Assembly: GCA_964492185.1 (NCBI GenBank)
Contig: CAZBJH010000051.1
Location: forward strand, 1 to 21,930
Direction: 5' to 3'
From: JAFGSZ01 sp964492185
GTDB lineage: Bacteria > Bacteroidota > Bacteroidia > Bacteroidales > UBA10428
Length of the DNA stretch: 21,930 bases
Position 1 is the first letter of the stretch. Every line of letters starts with the position of its first letter. Positions 6,068 to 15,137 of this stretch are shown piece after piece. The notes beneath the pieces were generated by a model. That model was not told where the DNA came from, ran no database searches, and worked only from the letters and a program-made list of their open reading frames with translations. A program made the translations under genes and the position numbers.

Positions 6068-8332
6068 CTAATCGGTACGAACCGGTTCAAAACGTATAAG
6101 AAAAATTCCGTTTTCCCCTGTCTCAGGTTCAATGTTTCTGTCTGGCACGGAATCAGGAGATGCAGCAGTTATGCTCAGCCGTTCATCAGACAAGGATTTA
6201 TGACTGAGGATATAATCATGAACAAAATCTATATGCACCCGCCTGGTTGAGTCGAGTCTGGCTGCCAGGCGCTCTTTGCCAATATAATCAACATATATAT
6301 CCGGCACGGCTTTGCCAGTGTCTGTCTGCACTACATCCGATTTTACTGTTATAAAACCAATAAGCAGACTGTCAGGCACCTTAGGTCCTTCCATATATTC
6401 ATCATCAGTTTTTGTTTCCAGGTATTCGTTCGTCACCATTTTGGTGGCCAGTCTTTTGAAGTAGAGATCCTGGTCTATTAAATAGTTGAATGCCAGACGG
6501 AGCTTGGGTTTATCATCCATTATTCCGGCCAGTATATCGAGAGTTTCCATATCTGATTTGTCCGGTGTGGTTTCGAACATACCGATCTTCACCATCTTAA
6601 GTCTGGCAGCATCTACATTATACATCCCTGCCAGCATATCAGCGGGAGATGTAGCAGCCTTTACAATCAGGTTACCAAGTGTTTTCAGGATGAGTTTGCC
6701 CAGGTTGCTGATTTTCGTTTCCTCACCCTTGCTTGTTACAGGTACCGTAAGGTCAATAACCCCGTCTTTATCTGTCAGCACCCCAACTGCCATGCGAAGA
6801 GGTAATTTATATTGTGCTTCCTTCTTATCCGGTTTTCCAAGATTAAACTGGCGGACATACAGCTTATTTTCACTGGTCATGGACCCTTTTGACATGCTGG
6901 TGTTTGATGTGAAGTTTAAAAAACCTGATTCCACGGGATAACCAAAATAGCTATACAGATAAGGTTCAACATCTTTTATGGCAAACTTCTGTAATGAAAA
7001 ATCAATATCGATGTTGTTCATATCCACCGGATTGATTACAAGATCGGTATGAATCTCCGCGGTCTGGTTTATTTCGGCCGAAAGGGTTAAAGCTATGTCT
7101 TCATTACCTGCACTGATATCCTTACTCTTAATGTACATATTTTGGATGGTTGCAGCGAATTCACGAGGCAGTGTAAGGTCTTTAAAGTCAACCCTGCCAT
7201 TTTCAAGTGCAAGCCTGTCAAGGGAATAAACAAAAACAGCTTCCTCACCGGTTGCTTCGGTAATATCCGGAGCCAGTGTATCAACAGGTATTTCTTCCTT
7301 TTCCGTAACCGCATCAGAAGTCAGTGAGTCAGCAGGAACAACCATTGCCAGCCAGTTATTGGTAGTGTCAATCAGTTCGAACAAAATATAAGGATTCACC
7401 AGTGCTATTTCATTTATCCGTATCTCATTTTCATGAAGTAGCAGGGTGTCGGTATCAATTCTGAGCTGGTCGAAGCTCAATATACTCCGGTTTTGTTTAT
7501 CATGAATATCCATCATATCAATCCTGTTCCAGCCGCTCATCTCTATCTGCATGATATGATTGATGCTACCCCTTATATAAATATCGTTTGAAAAATAACC
7601 TTTCATGTCAGAAATGCCGATCGCATCTTTTACATAAGGTTCGATGATATCGAGGTTCAGGCTGTCCAGCCTCAGATTGACTGCATAAATACTATCTGCC
7701 TGATTATAATCAAGAGCTGAATGGAGGGTTCCTCCCTGGATAAAATTAAAATCAACAGCAAGATGAGTAGCTTCACTGCTAAAGGAAAAGCCGGGAATAT
7801 GCAAATCAATATCATCGAGTGAAATGGTATGTTCGAGCAGAAGATCGGTATATTTTACATAACTGTCTGATATGGTGATATTATTAAAAGAAAACTTCAT
7901 TGAATCAGTAACTGACGTATCTGCTGTTTCATCCTCTGTCATCTGGCTATCGGGTTTGGCTACCAGATCGGAAAAATTAAACCACTGCCCCTTTTGCTCA
8001 ACCTGTGCGTAGAAATCATCCAGCCTGATCTTTTTAATGTATAGTTCCCTTTTTAAAAAAGGCCAGTAATCAAGGTTCACCAGCAGATTGCCTAACCGGA
8101 CAAAATCCGTTTTACCATCCTGTTCATACATGATCAGGTCTTTAATCCTGACTGTTCCCGAAAAATAGTTAATTCGTATTTTTCTGATATCAACCTTGCG
8201 CCCTGTCAGTTCATGGCTGTTGTTAACAATATAATATCTTGCAACCCGCGGAGCCGCGAACAAGACGATTACGATAAAAATCAGTATTCCCAGAAGTATT
8301 TTATGCCAAAGCTTTAGTTTTCTTATTTTCAT
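6068..8332 (-). CDS. DUF748/AsmA-like envelope protein
   Basis: The 754-residue protein has one N-terminal membrane helix (about 12-28), after a basic stretch, with the bulk predicted to lie in the periplasm. After the helix come HELTGRKVDIRKIRINYFSGTVRIKDL and LGNLLVNLDYWPFLKRELYIKKIRL, the opening repeats of the AsmA/DUF748 superfamily, in which beta-strands form a hydrophobic groove. Later, about 470-530, SGFLNFTSNTSMSKGSMTSENKLYVRQFNLG and the DGVIDLTVPV segment are typical of the DUF748 C-terminal region. AsmA-like proteins are implicated in moving phospholipids between the inner and outer membrane, so its place next to an RND/LolA-like/beta-barrel cluster is suggestive. The gap to that cluster is 118 bases; co-transcription is possible but not shown. 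Confidence 0.85.
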   Translation of the reverse strand: MKIRKLKLWHKILLGILIFIVIVLFAAPRVARYYIVNNSHELTGRKVDIRKIRINYFSGTVRIKDLIMYEQDGKTDFVRLGNLLVNLDYWPFLKRELYIKKIRLDDFYAQVEQKGQWFNFSDLVAKPDSQMTEDETADTSVTDSMKFSFNNITISDSYVKYTDLLLEHTISLDDIDLHIPGFSFSSEATHLAVDFNFIQGGTLHSALDYNQADSIYAVNLRLDSLNLDIIEPYVKDAIGISDMKGYFSNDIYIRGSINHIMQIEMSGWNRIDMMDIHDKQNRSILSFDQLRIDTDTLLLHENEIRINEIALVNPYILFELIDTTNNWLAMVVPADSLTSDAVTEKEEIPVDTLAPDITEATGEEAVFVYSLDRLALENGRVDFKDLTLPREFAATIQNMYIKSKDISAGNEDIALTLSAEINQTAEIHTDLVINPVDMNNIDIDFSLQKFAIKDVEPYLYSYFGYPVESGFLNFTSNTSMSKGSMTSENKLYVRQFNLGKPDKKEAQYKLPLRMAVGVLTDKDGVIDLTVPVTSKGEETKISNLGKLILKTLGNLIVKAATSPADMLAGMYNVDAARLKMVKIGMFETTPDKSDMETLDILAGIMDDKPKLRLAFNYLIDQDLYFKRLATKMVTNEYLETKTDDEYMEGPKVPDSLLIGFITVKSDVVQTDTGKAVPDIYVDYIGKERLAARLDSTRRVHIDFVHDYILSHKSLSDERLSITAASPDSVPDRNIEPETGENGIFLIRFEPVRTD

Positions 8333-8450
8333 GATGTACTTATTAACATTTCAGGTCACGGTTTCCTTACTATACTGAAAAACCTGATAATGTGCAGTAA
8401 GTTACAAAATGTAAGAGTACAAGGTGTAAAATGTAAATAAAAAAAAGAGA

Positions 8451-9836
8451 CTAAAAACTATAATTAACTTTTACTATAAACATATTATAGTCTTTAAGAT
8501 TCGCAAACAGGTTATTCCCTTTCCCGTCAAAAATTACAGGGGATAATGAAATTTCTGCATTGTCAGTTGCCTTGTATGCGATTTCCGGTTTATAAATAAT
8601 TGCATAGTTATCGGATATTTCATTCCAGTCGGAAACAATAAATCCTCCGCCGACCGGGGCAATTTTCAGCTTTTCCCTGAAAAATTTCTTTTCATACTGC
8701 ATCAGGAAATAGTCATTCAGGTTTTCGTTTCCCCGCTCATGTATAAAACCATGAATATACTGAAGATTAAAATATGACCCGTCTGAAAAAAAGTAATCCG
8801 CACCAACAGCAAATTTTACATAGGGATTTGTCTTATCAAGGAGCAATGAATCCTGGGTTACCGGTACAGGCGATTCAGGATAAAGAGCTGACAAATCATT
8901 GATCATCAGGATGTCTTTTTCCGGTACAAATATTGCTGCTTCAGCCCAGAACCCGATACCTGCTATACTTGTAACCAGGTCGGCTCCAATGATATGTGTC
9001 CGTGCAAAGGAAAGCCGGGCATTAATGTTCATACCACCGTATTGATCAACGGGGATGAAGGTATTTCTGGTATTAAAGGGTAATCCGTCGATACCCCAAA
9101 CATAACTAAATGAAAAATCGACACCTTTTATAAACCCCTTAAATTTCAGGGCCGAAACCGAACTCTGGCCTATATTGTAGCGCGGCATAACTATGGTATC
9201 GGAATATTCCCTTAACACCATACCCTGTGGTAACTGCATCTCCGGATTTAAAGCATCAGAAAAAATACCTGCCGGCATATTGGCAGGCTGAAAAAAAGGA
9301 ATAAAAACACCCTGCAATGAAAATCTGTCTGAAAAATAAAAATTGAGATTAACAGCATCGGAACCCCGGTGACGGCCAAAATCCAGTATATCCTCCATAT
9401 CATAAGGATTGAGATTGTCTGTCGGGTTGATCTGATCGGCCGTGCCCCAGGGTATATACTGGCGGCCGATTTTTACATCAAGCTTATCGGTTAAAAACCC
9501 GAATAAATGAATATAAGCTTCTCTTATCTCCAGGTTATACGGATCCACAATTCCTTTATTATACAGGTCTGCCGATGCCGTAATATCAGGCAAACCGATA
9601 TTTCTCAGCCATATTTCACTGTGAAACTTTGAATCGCCCGTTATTTTTTTGTCCAGGTTGAATGAAAGCCGTGTTTCATTCCAAGCCCAATCATTCGGGT
9701 CTTCAAGCAAAAAACGTTCATCTACCAACAGATCTCCTGATAACTTTAAACTATTATCATCAGGATATTGTGCTTCGATTTTACCAGGTAATACGAAAAA
9801 TAAAATAATTATCGGAAATAAATATCTTGTTTTCAT
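8451..9836 (-). CDS. Outer-membrane beta-barrel protein (DUF1302-like)
   Basis: The 461-residue protein starts with a cleavable signal peptide (hydrophobic about 6-18, ending EAQ). The rest alternates short amphipathic strands and turns, with many aromatic strand ends (YIHLFGF, VNLNFYFSDRFSLQGVFIPFF, YFNLQYIHGF), and ends in MFIVKVNYSF, a C-terminal Phe as expected for a beta-barrel assembly signal. The segment KIGRQYIPWGTADQINPTDN is the kind of RQ-x-x-x-WG motif seen in DUF1302/porin-like proteins that accompany RND (MMPL) transporters in other bacteria. It is the last gene of a probable operon, 34 bases after the DUF2141 gene, and would supply an outer-membrane channel or partner. Substrate unknown. 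Confidence 0.8.
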   Translation of the reverse strand: MKTRYLFPIIILFFVLPGKIEAQYPDDNSLKLSGDLLVDERFLLEDPNDWAWNETRLSFNLDKKITGDSKFHSEIWLRNIGLPDITASADLYNKGIVDPYNLEIREAYIHLFGFLTDKLDVKIGRQYIPWGTADQINPTDNLNPYDMEDILDFGRHRGSDAVNLNFYFSDRFSLQGVFIPFFQPANMPAGIFSDALNPEMQLPQGMVLREYSDTIVMPRYNIGQSSVSALKFKGFIKGVDFSFSYVWGIDGLPFNTRNTFIPVDQYGGMNINARLSFARTHIIGADLVTSIAGIGFWAEAAIFVPEKDILMINDLSALYPESPVPVTQDSLLLDKTNPYVKFAVGADYFFSDGSYFNLQYIHGFIHERGNENLNDYFLMQYEKKFFREKLKIAPVGGGFIVSDWNEISDNYAIIYKPEIAYKATDNAEISLSPVIFDGKGNNLFANLKDYNMFIVKVNYSF

Positions 9837-9870
9837 ACAACAGGAATTTTTTAAGTTTTAATTATCTTTC

Positions 9871-10326
9871 TTACATATATTTTATTTTCATAACAATTTT
9901 CTGGTATTGATTTTTATTTAAGGTAAACTTAAAAACATCGAAATCCGGCCTTTTAAGGCCCTTATGATAATAATTTGAAAAACCAAACCCCTCTTTTGGA
10001 ATACCAACGATGCTATAGTTCATTTCATCGTCATTATTTTCATCATCCAATAATGAGAAACCATACGTGCCCGGATCCAAACTAAACTTTACTGTCATTT
10101 CCCCATTGGAAATTCCGGCCTTTTTAAATTTTTTTCTTATACATGGTTTTTCTTCCTTAAAGCTTTCATTATCTTTAAAAACCCCAATGATTATTTGTCC
10201 CTCAGTTGAACGAATATCTTTGATCACGACCTCAACATGTTGCGCTTTTAATGAAAAAAAATTGCCTGAAAAAAGAAATACAGCAACAAGAATAATATTG
10301 ATATGATTGGATAGCATCGTGATCAT
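9871..10326 (-). CDS. DUF2141 family secreted protein
   Basis: The 151-residue protein has a signal peptide (about 8-29, ending KAQ). The mature part follows the DUF2141 pattern: VEVVIKDIRSTEGQIIIGVFKDNESF at the start, then SLDPGTYGFSLLDDENNDDEMNYSIVGIPKEGFGFSN, the conserved acidic D-x-N-x-D loop and the G-x-P-x-E-G-F-G-F-S-N motif. DUF2141 proteins are small periplasmic or outer-membrane-facing beta-sandwich proteins of unknown role and often travel with transporters and pigment or lipid genes. The start is 5 bases from the stop of the LolA-like gene, so the two are translationally close and co-transcribed. An alternative start lies at 10317; the first ATG is chosen because the signal looks longer but both give an exported protein. 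Confidence 0.88.
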   Translation of the reverse strand: MITMLSNHINIILVAVFLFSGNFFSLKAQHVEVVIKDIRSTEGQIIIGVFKDNESFKEEKPCIRKKFKKAGISNGEMTVKFSLDPGTYGFSLLDDENNDDEMNYSIVGIPKEGFGFSNYYHKGLKRPDFDVFKFTLNKNQYQKIVMKIKYM

Positions 10327-10331
10327 TTATA

Positions 10332-11078
10332 TTACTGCTTCAGTTTTCTTACTGTAAATTCACTATCCGGTATACCGGTATCATATTTTATGTCTGACAT
10401 TTGCATTTTTGACGTGTGATTTCTCTTTAAGTCGGTCATTGCTATTTCTGCTGATGTCCAGTATTTACCGGTTTTGTTCCATGTATATTTTGCCTCTTTA
10501 ACCTTTGTATTGCCTTTATCGTAATACTCCATCATTTCCGGATAATAATGTGTTTTATTAACATGCACTATTATTTTGGAATAATCCGACCGCCCCTTTG
10601 GTATTAATTCCAATACATACACATTTTCTTTAGTTTCAATTAATTTCGGGGTATACTTATCTGAAAAAGGTTTTGGTTCCATATCGTCATAAGAAAAATC
10701 AGTACCGGCAAAATTCTGATTTTTAACACTGCCTGAAATACGCCTTTCCCTTCCGTATGCGGGTAAATATAAATACATAACATCATTGGGCAGGGCTAAA
10801 ACAGCAATACCGGCTTGTGATGCGGGAGATGTAAAACGCATAATACGTTTATCCGTGCCTTTTTGCTTTATATACGCTTCACGTGTTTCCTTTTTACCGT
10901 TTTTATTAATTAAAACCAGTCGGATTGTTCCTGTCATGTCTTTAGGGGCATACATGACCTCATCCATTTTCTTCAACAGGGTGCCTGCATCCTGTGCATT
11001 TACAGATAAAAGGCCTCCTGCAAGACTTACTGATATAATAAAAAACATACATACTGCTGTTTGAATTTTTGTTTTCAT
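10332..11078 (-). CDS. LolA-like outer-membrane lipoprotein-sorting family protein
   Basis: The 248-residue protein has a signal peptide (about 8-28, ending VNAQ), so it is periplasmic. The mature sequence matches the family annotated as outer-membrane lipoprotein-sorting proteins with a LolA-like fold (PF17131 type): a DMTGTIRLVLINKNGKKETREAYIKQKG opening, RIMRFTSPASQAGIAVLALP, MYLYLPAYGRERRISGSVKNQNFAGTDFSYDDMEP, and a final IPDSEFTVRKLKQ. The open half-barrel binds acyl chains in LolA; here the cargo is unknown. Genes for this family sit beside RND/MMPL transporters in many genomes, as here. There are 153 bases between the RND stop and this start, long enough for an internal promoter. Confidence 0.88.
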   Translation of the reverse strand: MKTKIQTAVCMFFIISVSLAGGLLSVNAQDAGTLLKKMDEVMYAPKDMTGTIRLVLINKNGKKETREAYIKQKGTDKRIMRFTSPASQAGIAVLALPNDVMYLYLPAYGRERRISGSVKNQNFAGTDFSYDDMEPKPFSDKYTPKLIETKENVYVLELIPKGRSDYSKIIVHVNKTHYYPEMMEYYDKGNTKVKEAKYTWNKTGKYWTSAEIAMTDLKRNHTSKMQMSDIKYDTGIPDSEFTVRKLKQ

Positions 11079-11231
11079 TTAGTAAATTTTTATGTTAATA
11101 CAATACAAAACCTTAAAAGTCAAGAACAGATGTAACCGCTCTGCTCTTATTTGAATTTATTTTAATCTTTATTGCTTTTTCATTATATACAACAAAGTAT
11201 ATGTTTGTTTTAAAACACTATTCATTTGTTA

Positions 11232-13496
11232 TTACTTTATAGTTTTCCTGTTTTTGCCATTTCTGTGTGCCAGTATTAATAGTACGGGTAATAATATCAG
11301 TGCGCCCAGTCCTGAACCAAACATGCTGATGGCAACCAGTAAACCAAAATTTTGCATAGGTACTATTTGTGCAAATAACAGGACGATAAATCCTGTAGCA
11401 ACTGAAACTACATTTATAATAATAGCCTTGCCCTTTGCCATTATTGTTTCTTTAATAGCTTTTTCAGTATTATCGTGTTCTTTTAAGTGAGAATTAAGGC
11501 CGGTAATAATGTGTATGGAATAATCGATTCCTATACCAAGGGCAATACTTCCTACCATTACCGTTGCTATATCGAGCGGAATACCCGTAAATCCCATAAA
11601 ACCCAGGATAAAAATAATGGTTGCGATAATAGGTATCGTAGCAAATACTCCTTTCGAAAAGGAACGCGGGATAATTCCTACAATAAGCAGAACCAGCAAA
11701 ATAGCAATAATCAGACTGCTATACTGGCTTTTAACAAGACTGTCATTAAGCTTCATATAGAGGGGAGGTATACCTGTAAAACGTATGGTATAATTGTCGT
11801 CCGGATTTTCCGCTATATATTGGTTCATCTTATTAGTGAAGCTTTCTATTTCCCGTGTTTTAATAGAAGCAAATTTTGATTGAATAATTGCCTTATCCAG
11901 ATCATCCGAAACAAGTTGTTGCATAACATCTTGCCCCTCAATAAGAAACCATAATTGCTGAATTTTAGCCTTATCATCAGGAATGCTTTCCCCTTCTCCC
12001 ATAGCATCATTCATTTGCTCAACCAGATTGGCTACTGACTGTGCTGAAGAAATATTCGGATCTTCTTTCATAAATTCCTGGGCCTTTATCATTGCTTTTA
12101 AAACCTCCGGTTCCTGGATATCTCCTTCAAATTGAACAAAAACAGGTAATGAACCACCGAATTTTTTCTGCATAACGTTTTCCGATATTCTTGTCGGATT
12201 ATCTTCTTCAAAATATTCAGTGATATTAACACTGGTTTCAATCAAAAATATTCCTGCTACGCCCGATAACAAAAGTATACTCCAAACGACTAAAATGGAT
12301 TTGGGGTGTTTGAAGAGAAGATGTACAACAGGCTGAAGTATAAAACGCGATAGTAATGGCTCCTTTTCCCTTTTTTTTGTTTCAGCATTTTTTCTGTAAA
12401 TAGATAAAGCTGAAATAAAAGCCGGAACAAAAAATAAGGACAATAGCAAAGCGATCAATATTCCAATAGCCGTACTTATACCAAATTCCCTGATCATGGC
12501 CAGATATGCCCCGAATATAAAAGAAACAAAACCAATAGCGGTTGTAATAGCGGCCAGGATCACTGGAATTGTGGTATAGGACATCGCGTTGACCAGCGCC
12601 TGTTTTCTGTCTTTCAGGATATTATGGTTTATACTGTTTAAAACATGAATAGTATAAGCACTCCCGAGGGCAATAAGTAATACCGGCATCATGTTGGATA
12701 TGATCGTAATTTCATAGCCGATTAGTGCCATTATGCCAAGTGTCCAGATAACCGTAATTCCGCCTGTAAGTAAAGGCAAAAGCATACCGCGAAGATCCCT
12801 GAAGCTAAACAAAAGGATTAAGGCAATAATAATAAATACGACAGGGATAAGCCAGGTCATATCAGACAGGATCAAATCGGTAATATCATTCAACAAAAAT
12901 GGCAATCCGCCAAAATAAACCGTTTCCGGCAGATTCATAGCGTTGACTATCGACTTGACGGTTTGTGCGATCTCCTGAACATCGGCATCCGGGAGTAATG
13001 TGAACATCACCAGCGTAGCTGTTCCATCCTCTGATACGATAGCCCCTTTATACATTTCTTTTGAATAAACGTAATTTTTGAGGCTGTCCAGTTCGGGTTG
13101 TTCATCCGGCAGATCATATTCATCAACCAACTTCCCGATTTCAATTCCCCATTCGGAGCTTTTAATATCAAGAATATTCGTAATACTGGTAACTGTCGAA
13201 ATACCGGGAATAATTCTCAGGCTGTCTGTAATCTGTTTAATATGTTGCAAAACTTCTGTTTTGAAAACATTGTCCGTTTCCAAAACGATCATACCGATAT
13301 CATTGCCGTTAAATTGCGAACCGATGTCCTTATATAAACGCGCGGGTGCATCGTCATCCGGTAAGGTGCTCAATATATCGGAATTAATGGTAATTTTCTT
13401 TATCTGATACCCAAAAAGAAGGGTTAACACCAATACCCCTGCAATAATTACCCATCGTAATTTGATGATTCCCTTAACAAACTTTTCCATGTACAT
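11232..13496 (-). CDS. RND superfamily transporter (MMPL/HpnN-like)
   Basis: The 754-residue inner-membrane protein has the two-fold RND layout: a helix at about 14-30, a periplasmic loop (about 40-205), five helices (about 213-365), helix 7 at about 401-420, a second loop (about 425-590), and five helices (about 592-744). The SSD-like core is visible in LLIALGSAYTIHVLNSINHN in the first half and SIALGIGIDYSIHI in the second; the Asp658 of GIGIDYS is the usual proton-relay position of the MMPL branch. Members move lipids, hopanoids or carotenoids out of the inner membrane. It is led by a TetR gene and followed by LolA-like, DUF2141 and beta-barrel genes. Starts at 13496 and 13490 are both possible; the second (MEKF) is more like the family. 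Confidence 0.92.
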   Translation of the reverse strand: MYMEKFVKGIIKLRWVIIAGVLVLTLLFGYQIKKITINSDILSTLPDDDAPARLYKDIGSQFNGNDIGMIVLETDNVFKTEVLQHIKQITDSLRIIPGISTVTSITNILDIKSSEWGIEIGKLVDEYDLPDEQPELDSLKNYVYSKEMYKGAIVSEDGTATLVMFTLLPDADVQEIAQTVKSIVNAMNLPETVYFGGLPFLLNDITDLILSDMTWLIPVVFIIIALILLFSFRDLRGMLLPLLTGGITVIWTLGIMALIGYEITIISNMMPVLLIALGSAYTIHVLNSINHNILKDRKQALVNAMSYTTIPVILAAITTAIGFVSFIFGAYLAMIREFGISTAIGILIALLLSLFFVPAFISALSIYRKNAETKKREKEPLLSRFILQPVVHLLFKHPKSILVVWSILLLSGVAGIFLIETSVNITEYFEEDNPTRISENVMQKKFGGSLPVFVQFEGDIQEPEVLKAMIKAQEFMKEDPNISSAQSVANLVEQMNDAMGEGESIPDDKAKIQQLWFLIEGQDVMQQLVSDDLDKAIIQSKFASIKTREIESFTNKMNQYIAENPDDNYTIRFTGIPPLYMKLNDSLVKSQYSSLIIAILLVLLIVGIIPRSFSKGVFATIPIIATIIFILGFMGFTGIPLDIATVMVGSIALGIGIDYSIHIITGLNSHLKEHDNTEKAIKETIMAKGKAIIINVVSVATGFIVLLFAQIVPMQNFGLLVAISMFGSGLGALILLPVLLILAHRNGKNRKTIK

Positions 13497-13577
13497 ATAA
13501 ACAATTAATCAGTTATCGTTGTTTTAACCTGCTTCCTGTAAAATCGATAAAAACATAAATAAAGGTATATATAATAT

Positions 13578-13602
13578 TTGACCTATTATGTTTTTTAGTC
13601 AA
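13578..13602. promoter_or_regulatory. Candidate TetR operator in front of the RND gene
   Basis: A dyad TTGAC-N15-GTCAA, 25 bases in all, between tetR and the RND start, about 82 bases upstream of the latter. A second dyad with exactly the same arms and spacer length sits in front of tetR (14211-14235). The GTCAA arm here is followed by AAATA, as it is at the other site. On the minus strand this gives TATTTTTG, which fits the Bacteroidota -7 consensus TAnnTTTG, so a bound repressor could block the promoter. No good -33 TTG was found at the expected distance. Confidence 0.6.
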
Positions 13603-13620
13603 AAATAGTGAAAAAAATAA

Positions 13621-14235
13621 TTATTTTGTATAGGATCTTATGCTATTGATAATTATTGATACGATATCCTCAATAACACTTTCATATTCAGGGTATTTGT
13701 TTTGTAAGTACAAAGGGAATTCGATACCGTGTAACAACATCATAACAGCATTTACAGTAGATTTAACATCTTTTATATCCGTGTAACCTTCACTTTGACC
13801 TTTCTTTAAAACAAAGTACAACTGGTTAAATTCAAATTCGGTGAAATCGTCCCTGACATCTTTAACAAACTCATATTTTTCAAAAAAATCGGCCTTTAAT
13901 GTTTCGTGATAATTAACTGCTTTGCTAAGCAATTTTAACCGTGTAAGAAAAAAATCTTTAATAATTGTTAAAGAATCCTGATTACTGGTTGTGATCTTTC
14001 TCAACTCGTTTTTTACATGGTCCAGTTCCTCCTGTAAAACCTCTTTAAAAAGTACCTCTTTGCTCTTAAAATAGTAATAAAGAACGCCTTTGGCTTTATG
14101 AACATACCTGGCAATTTCATCCATAGTGGTTTTATGAAAACCGTATTTTGAAAATTGCTTTGTCGCGGATTCAATAATCAGGTTCTTTGTATCTGTTTCT
14201 GACATAAAAATTGACTTCTGTTGCTCAAAAGTCAA
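13621..14235 (-). CDS. TetR/AcrR family transcriptional regulator
   Basis: The 204-residue frame carries a TetR N-terminal DNA-binding domain: LIIESATKQFSKYGFHKTTMDEIARYVHKAKGVLYYYFKSKEVLF (about 19-63), with the helix-turn-helix at about 37-56 and the usual KGVLYYYF recognition helix. The C-terminal helices (about 70-200) would bind a ligand and dimerise; they give no clue to the ligand. The real start is probably the ATG at 14205 (MSETDTKN), 10 codons in: family proteins begin a few residues before the first helix, and a TAnnTTTG-like box and a dyad operator lie over the upstream ATG. The gene heads the RND cluster and its product most likely represses that operon and itself. Confidence 0.92.
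   Translation of the reverse strand: MTFEQQKSIFMSETDTKNLIIESATKQFSKYGFHKTTMDEIARYVHKAKGVLYYYFKSKEVLFKEVLQEELDHVKNELRKITTSNQDSLTIIKDFFLTRLKLLSKAVNYHETLKADFFEKYEFVKDVRDDFTEFEFNQLYFVLKKGQSEGYTDIKDVKSTVNAVMMLLHGIEFPLYLQNKYPEYESVIEDIVSIIINSIRSYTK
14211..14235. promoter_or_regulatory. Candidate TetR operator in front of tetR
   Basis: The same TTGAC-N15-GTCAA dyad as at 13578-13602, here extended to TTGACTT and AAGTCAA arms. It is followed on the plus strand by AAATA, giving TATTTTTG on the minus strand (14240-14233), a -7-like box. The dyad ends six bases before the preferred tetR start at 14205, which would place it across the transcription start and suggests autorepression. Confidence 0.6.
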
Positions 14236-14366
14236 AAATACGAATTATTTCTTTTTATCGCTTGTATCATTTTATAAATTTTTTCAGGCTCATTCAATAA
14301 TACCCTTTCGGGCACTCTTACAGAAAATAATATTGGTTTTATAGTTCCTTCAGCGGGTCAGGAAAA

Positions 14367-15119
14367 TCAGCACAACCCCTTCAATGCCCGGAAAAGATTA
14401 TCCTTTTTACGGAATGATACGGGAATCCTCACGTTGTCGGTAAGTACCACATACCCTCCGTCCTGTTTGTCAAATCGCACAAAATGGGCAAGATTTATAA
14501 GATAGGATTGATGAATTCTTATAAATCCGGAAGGACTTAATAATTCATCAAATTCTTTTATTGTTTTTGAAACAAGCATTTCTTTATTACCCGTTAAAAC
14601 AAATGTAGTATAATTTTTATCGGATACACATCGGATGATATCATGAATATTCACCAGATGAATGCTTTCAAATGTTTTCAGGATAATCTTTTCCATCTTT
14701 CTTCCGGGATCCTTCATGTTAGACAACATGGCTGAAATTTTCAGATCAAGCAATTCCTTGTTTATCTGATCCCGGGCTTTGCTGACTGCATCATTCAGTT
14801 CTTCAAACCGGACCGGTTTCATAATATAATCCAGAGCACTGTATTTGATCGCCTGTATGGCAAAGTTGTCATTACCCGTGATAAAAATTATTTTAAAATC
14901 GATCGGTGAAAACCGCGATAGTATATCAAAGCCATTTCCATCGGGCAATAAAATATCCAAAAATACCAGATCGGGATGGAATTCTCTTATAACCTGCCAT
15001 CCTTTTTCAACCGATGCAGCTTCGGCCAATACGTTCAGGTTCATATTATAATTTTTGATAATCAAACGTATTGCTTCCCTTGCCTGCGGCTCATCATCGA
15101 CAATAACGGTTTTTAACAT
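14367..15119 (-). CDS. LytTR family response regulator
   Basis: The 250-residue protein is a two-component output. The receiver domain covers about 1-118: acidic pair Asp8-Asp9, phosphorylation site Asp55 in LVFLDILLPDGNGF, Thr81, and Lys101 in DYIMKPVRF. The LytTR DNA-binding domain covers about 142-246 and includes RIHQSYLINLAHFVRFDKQ and IPVSFRKKDNLF, characteristic of the family. It lies 18 bases after the histidine-kinase gene and is co-transcribed with it. LytTR regulators in Bacteroidota are often partners of LytS/YehU-type kinases and control surface or export functions; targets here are unknown. The divergent exported-protein genes at 17388 onward are candidates by position only. Confidence 0.93.
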   Translation of the reverse strand: MLKTVIVDDEPQAREAIRLIIKNYNMNLNVLAEAASVEKGWQVIREFHPDLVFLDILLPDGNGFDILSRFSPIDFKIIFITGNDNFAIQAIKYSALDYIMKPVRFEELNDAVSKARDQINKELLDLKISAMLSNMKDPGRKMEKIILKTFESIHLVNIHDIIRCVSDKNYTTFVLTGNKEMLVSKTIKEFDELLSPSGFIRIHQSYLINLAHFVRFDKQDGGYVVLTDNVRIPVSFRKKDNLFRALKGLC

Positions 15120-15137
15120 ACCTCGTTTTTTTATTGA

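Noticed and set aside
6042..6088. CCGGTT ... AACCGG as a terminator between the convergent DUF3137 and DUF748 genes
   Set aside because: Only six pairs with a 32-base gap, no T-run, and the right arm is part of a local palindrome within the DUF748 coding end.
11191..11209. AACAAA-N7-TTTGTT as a terminator after the RND gene
   Set aside because: The six-bp stem is all weak pairs except one G-C, so it would be too unstable to terminate; it may be chance in AT-rich DNA.
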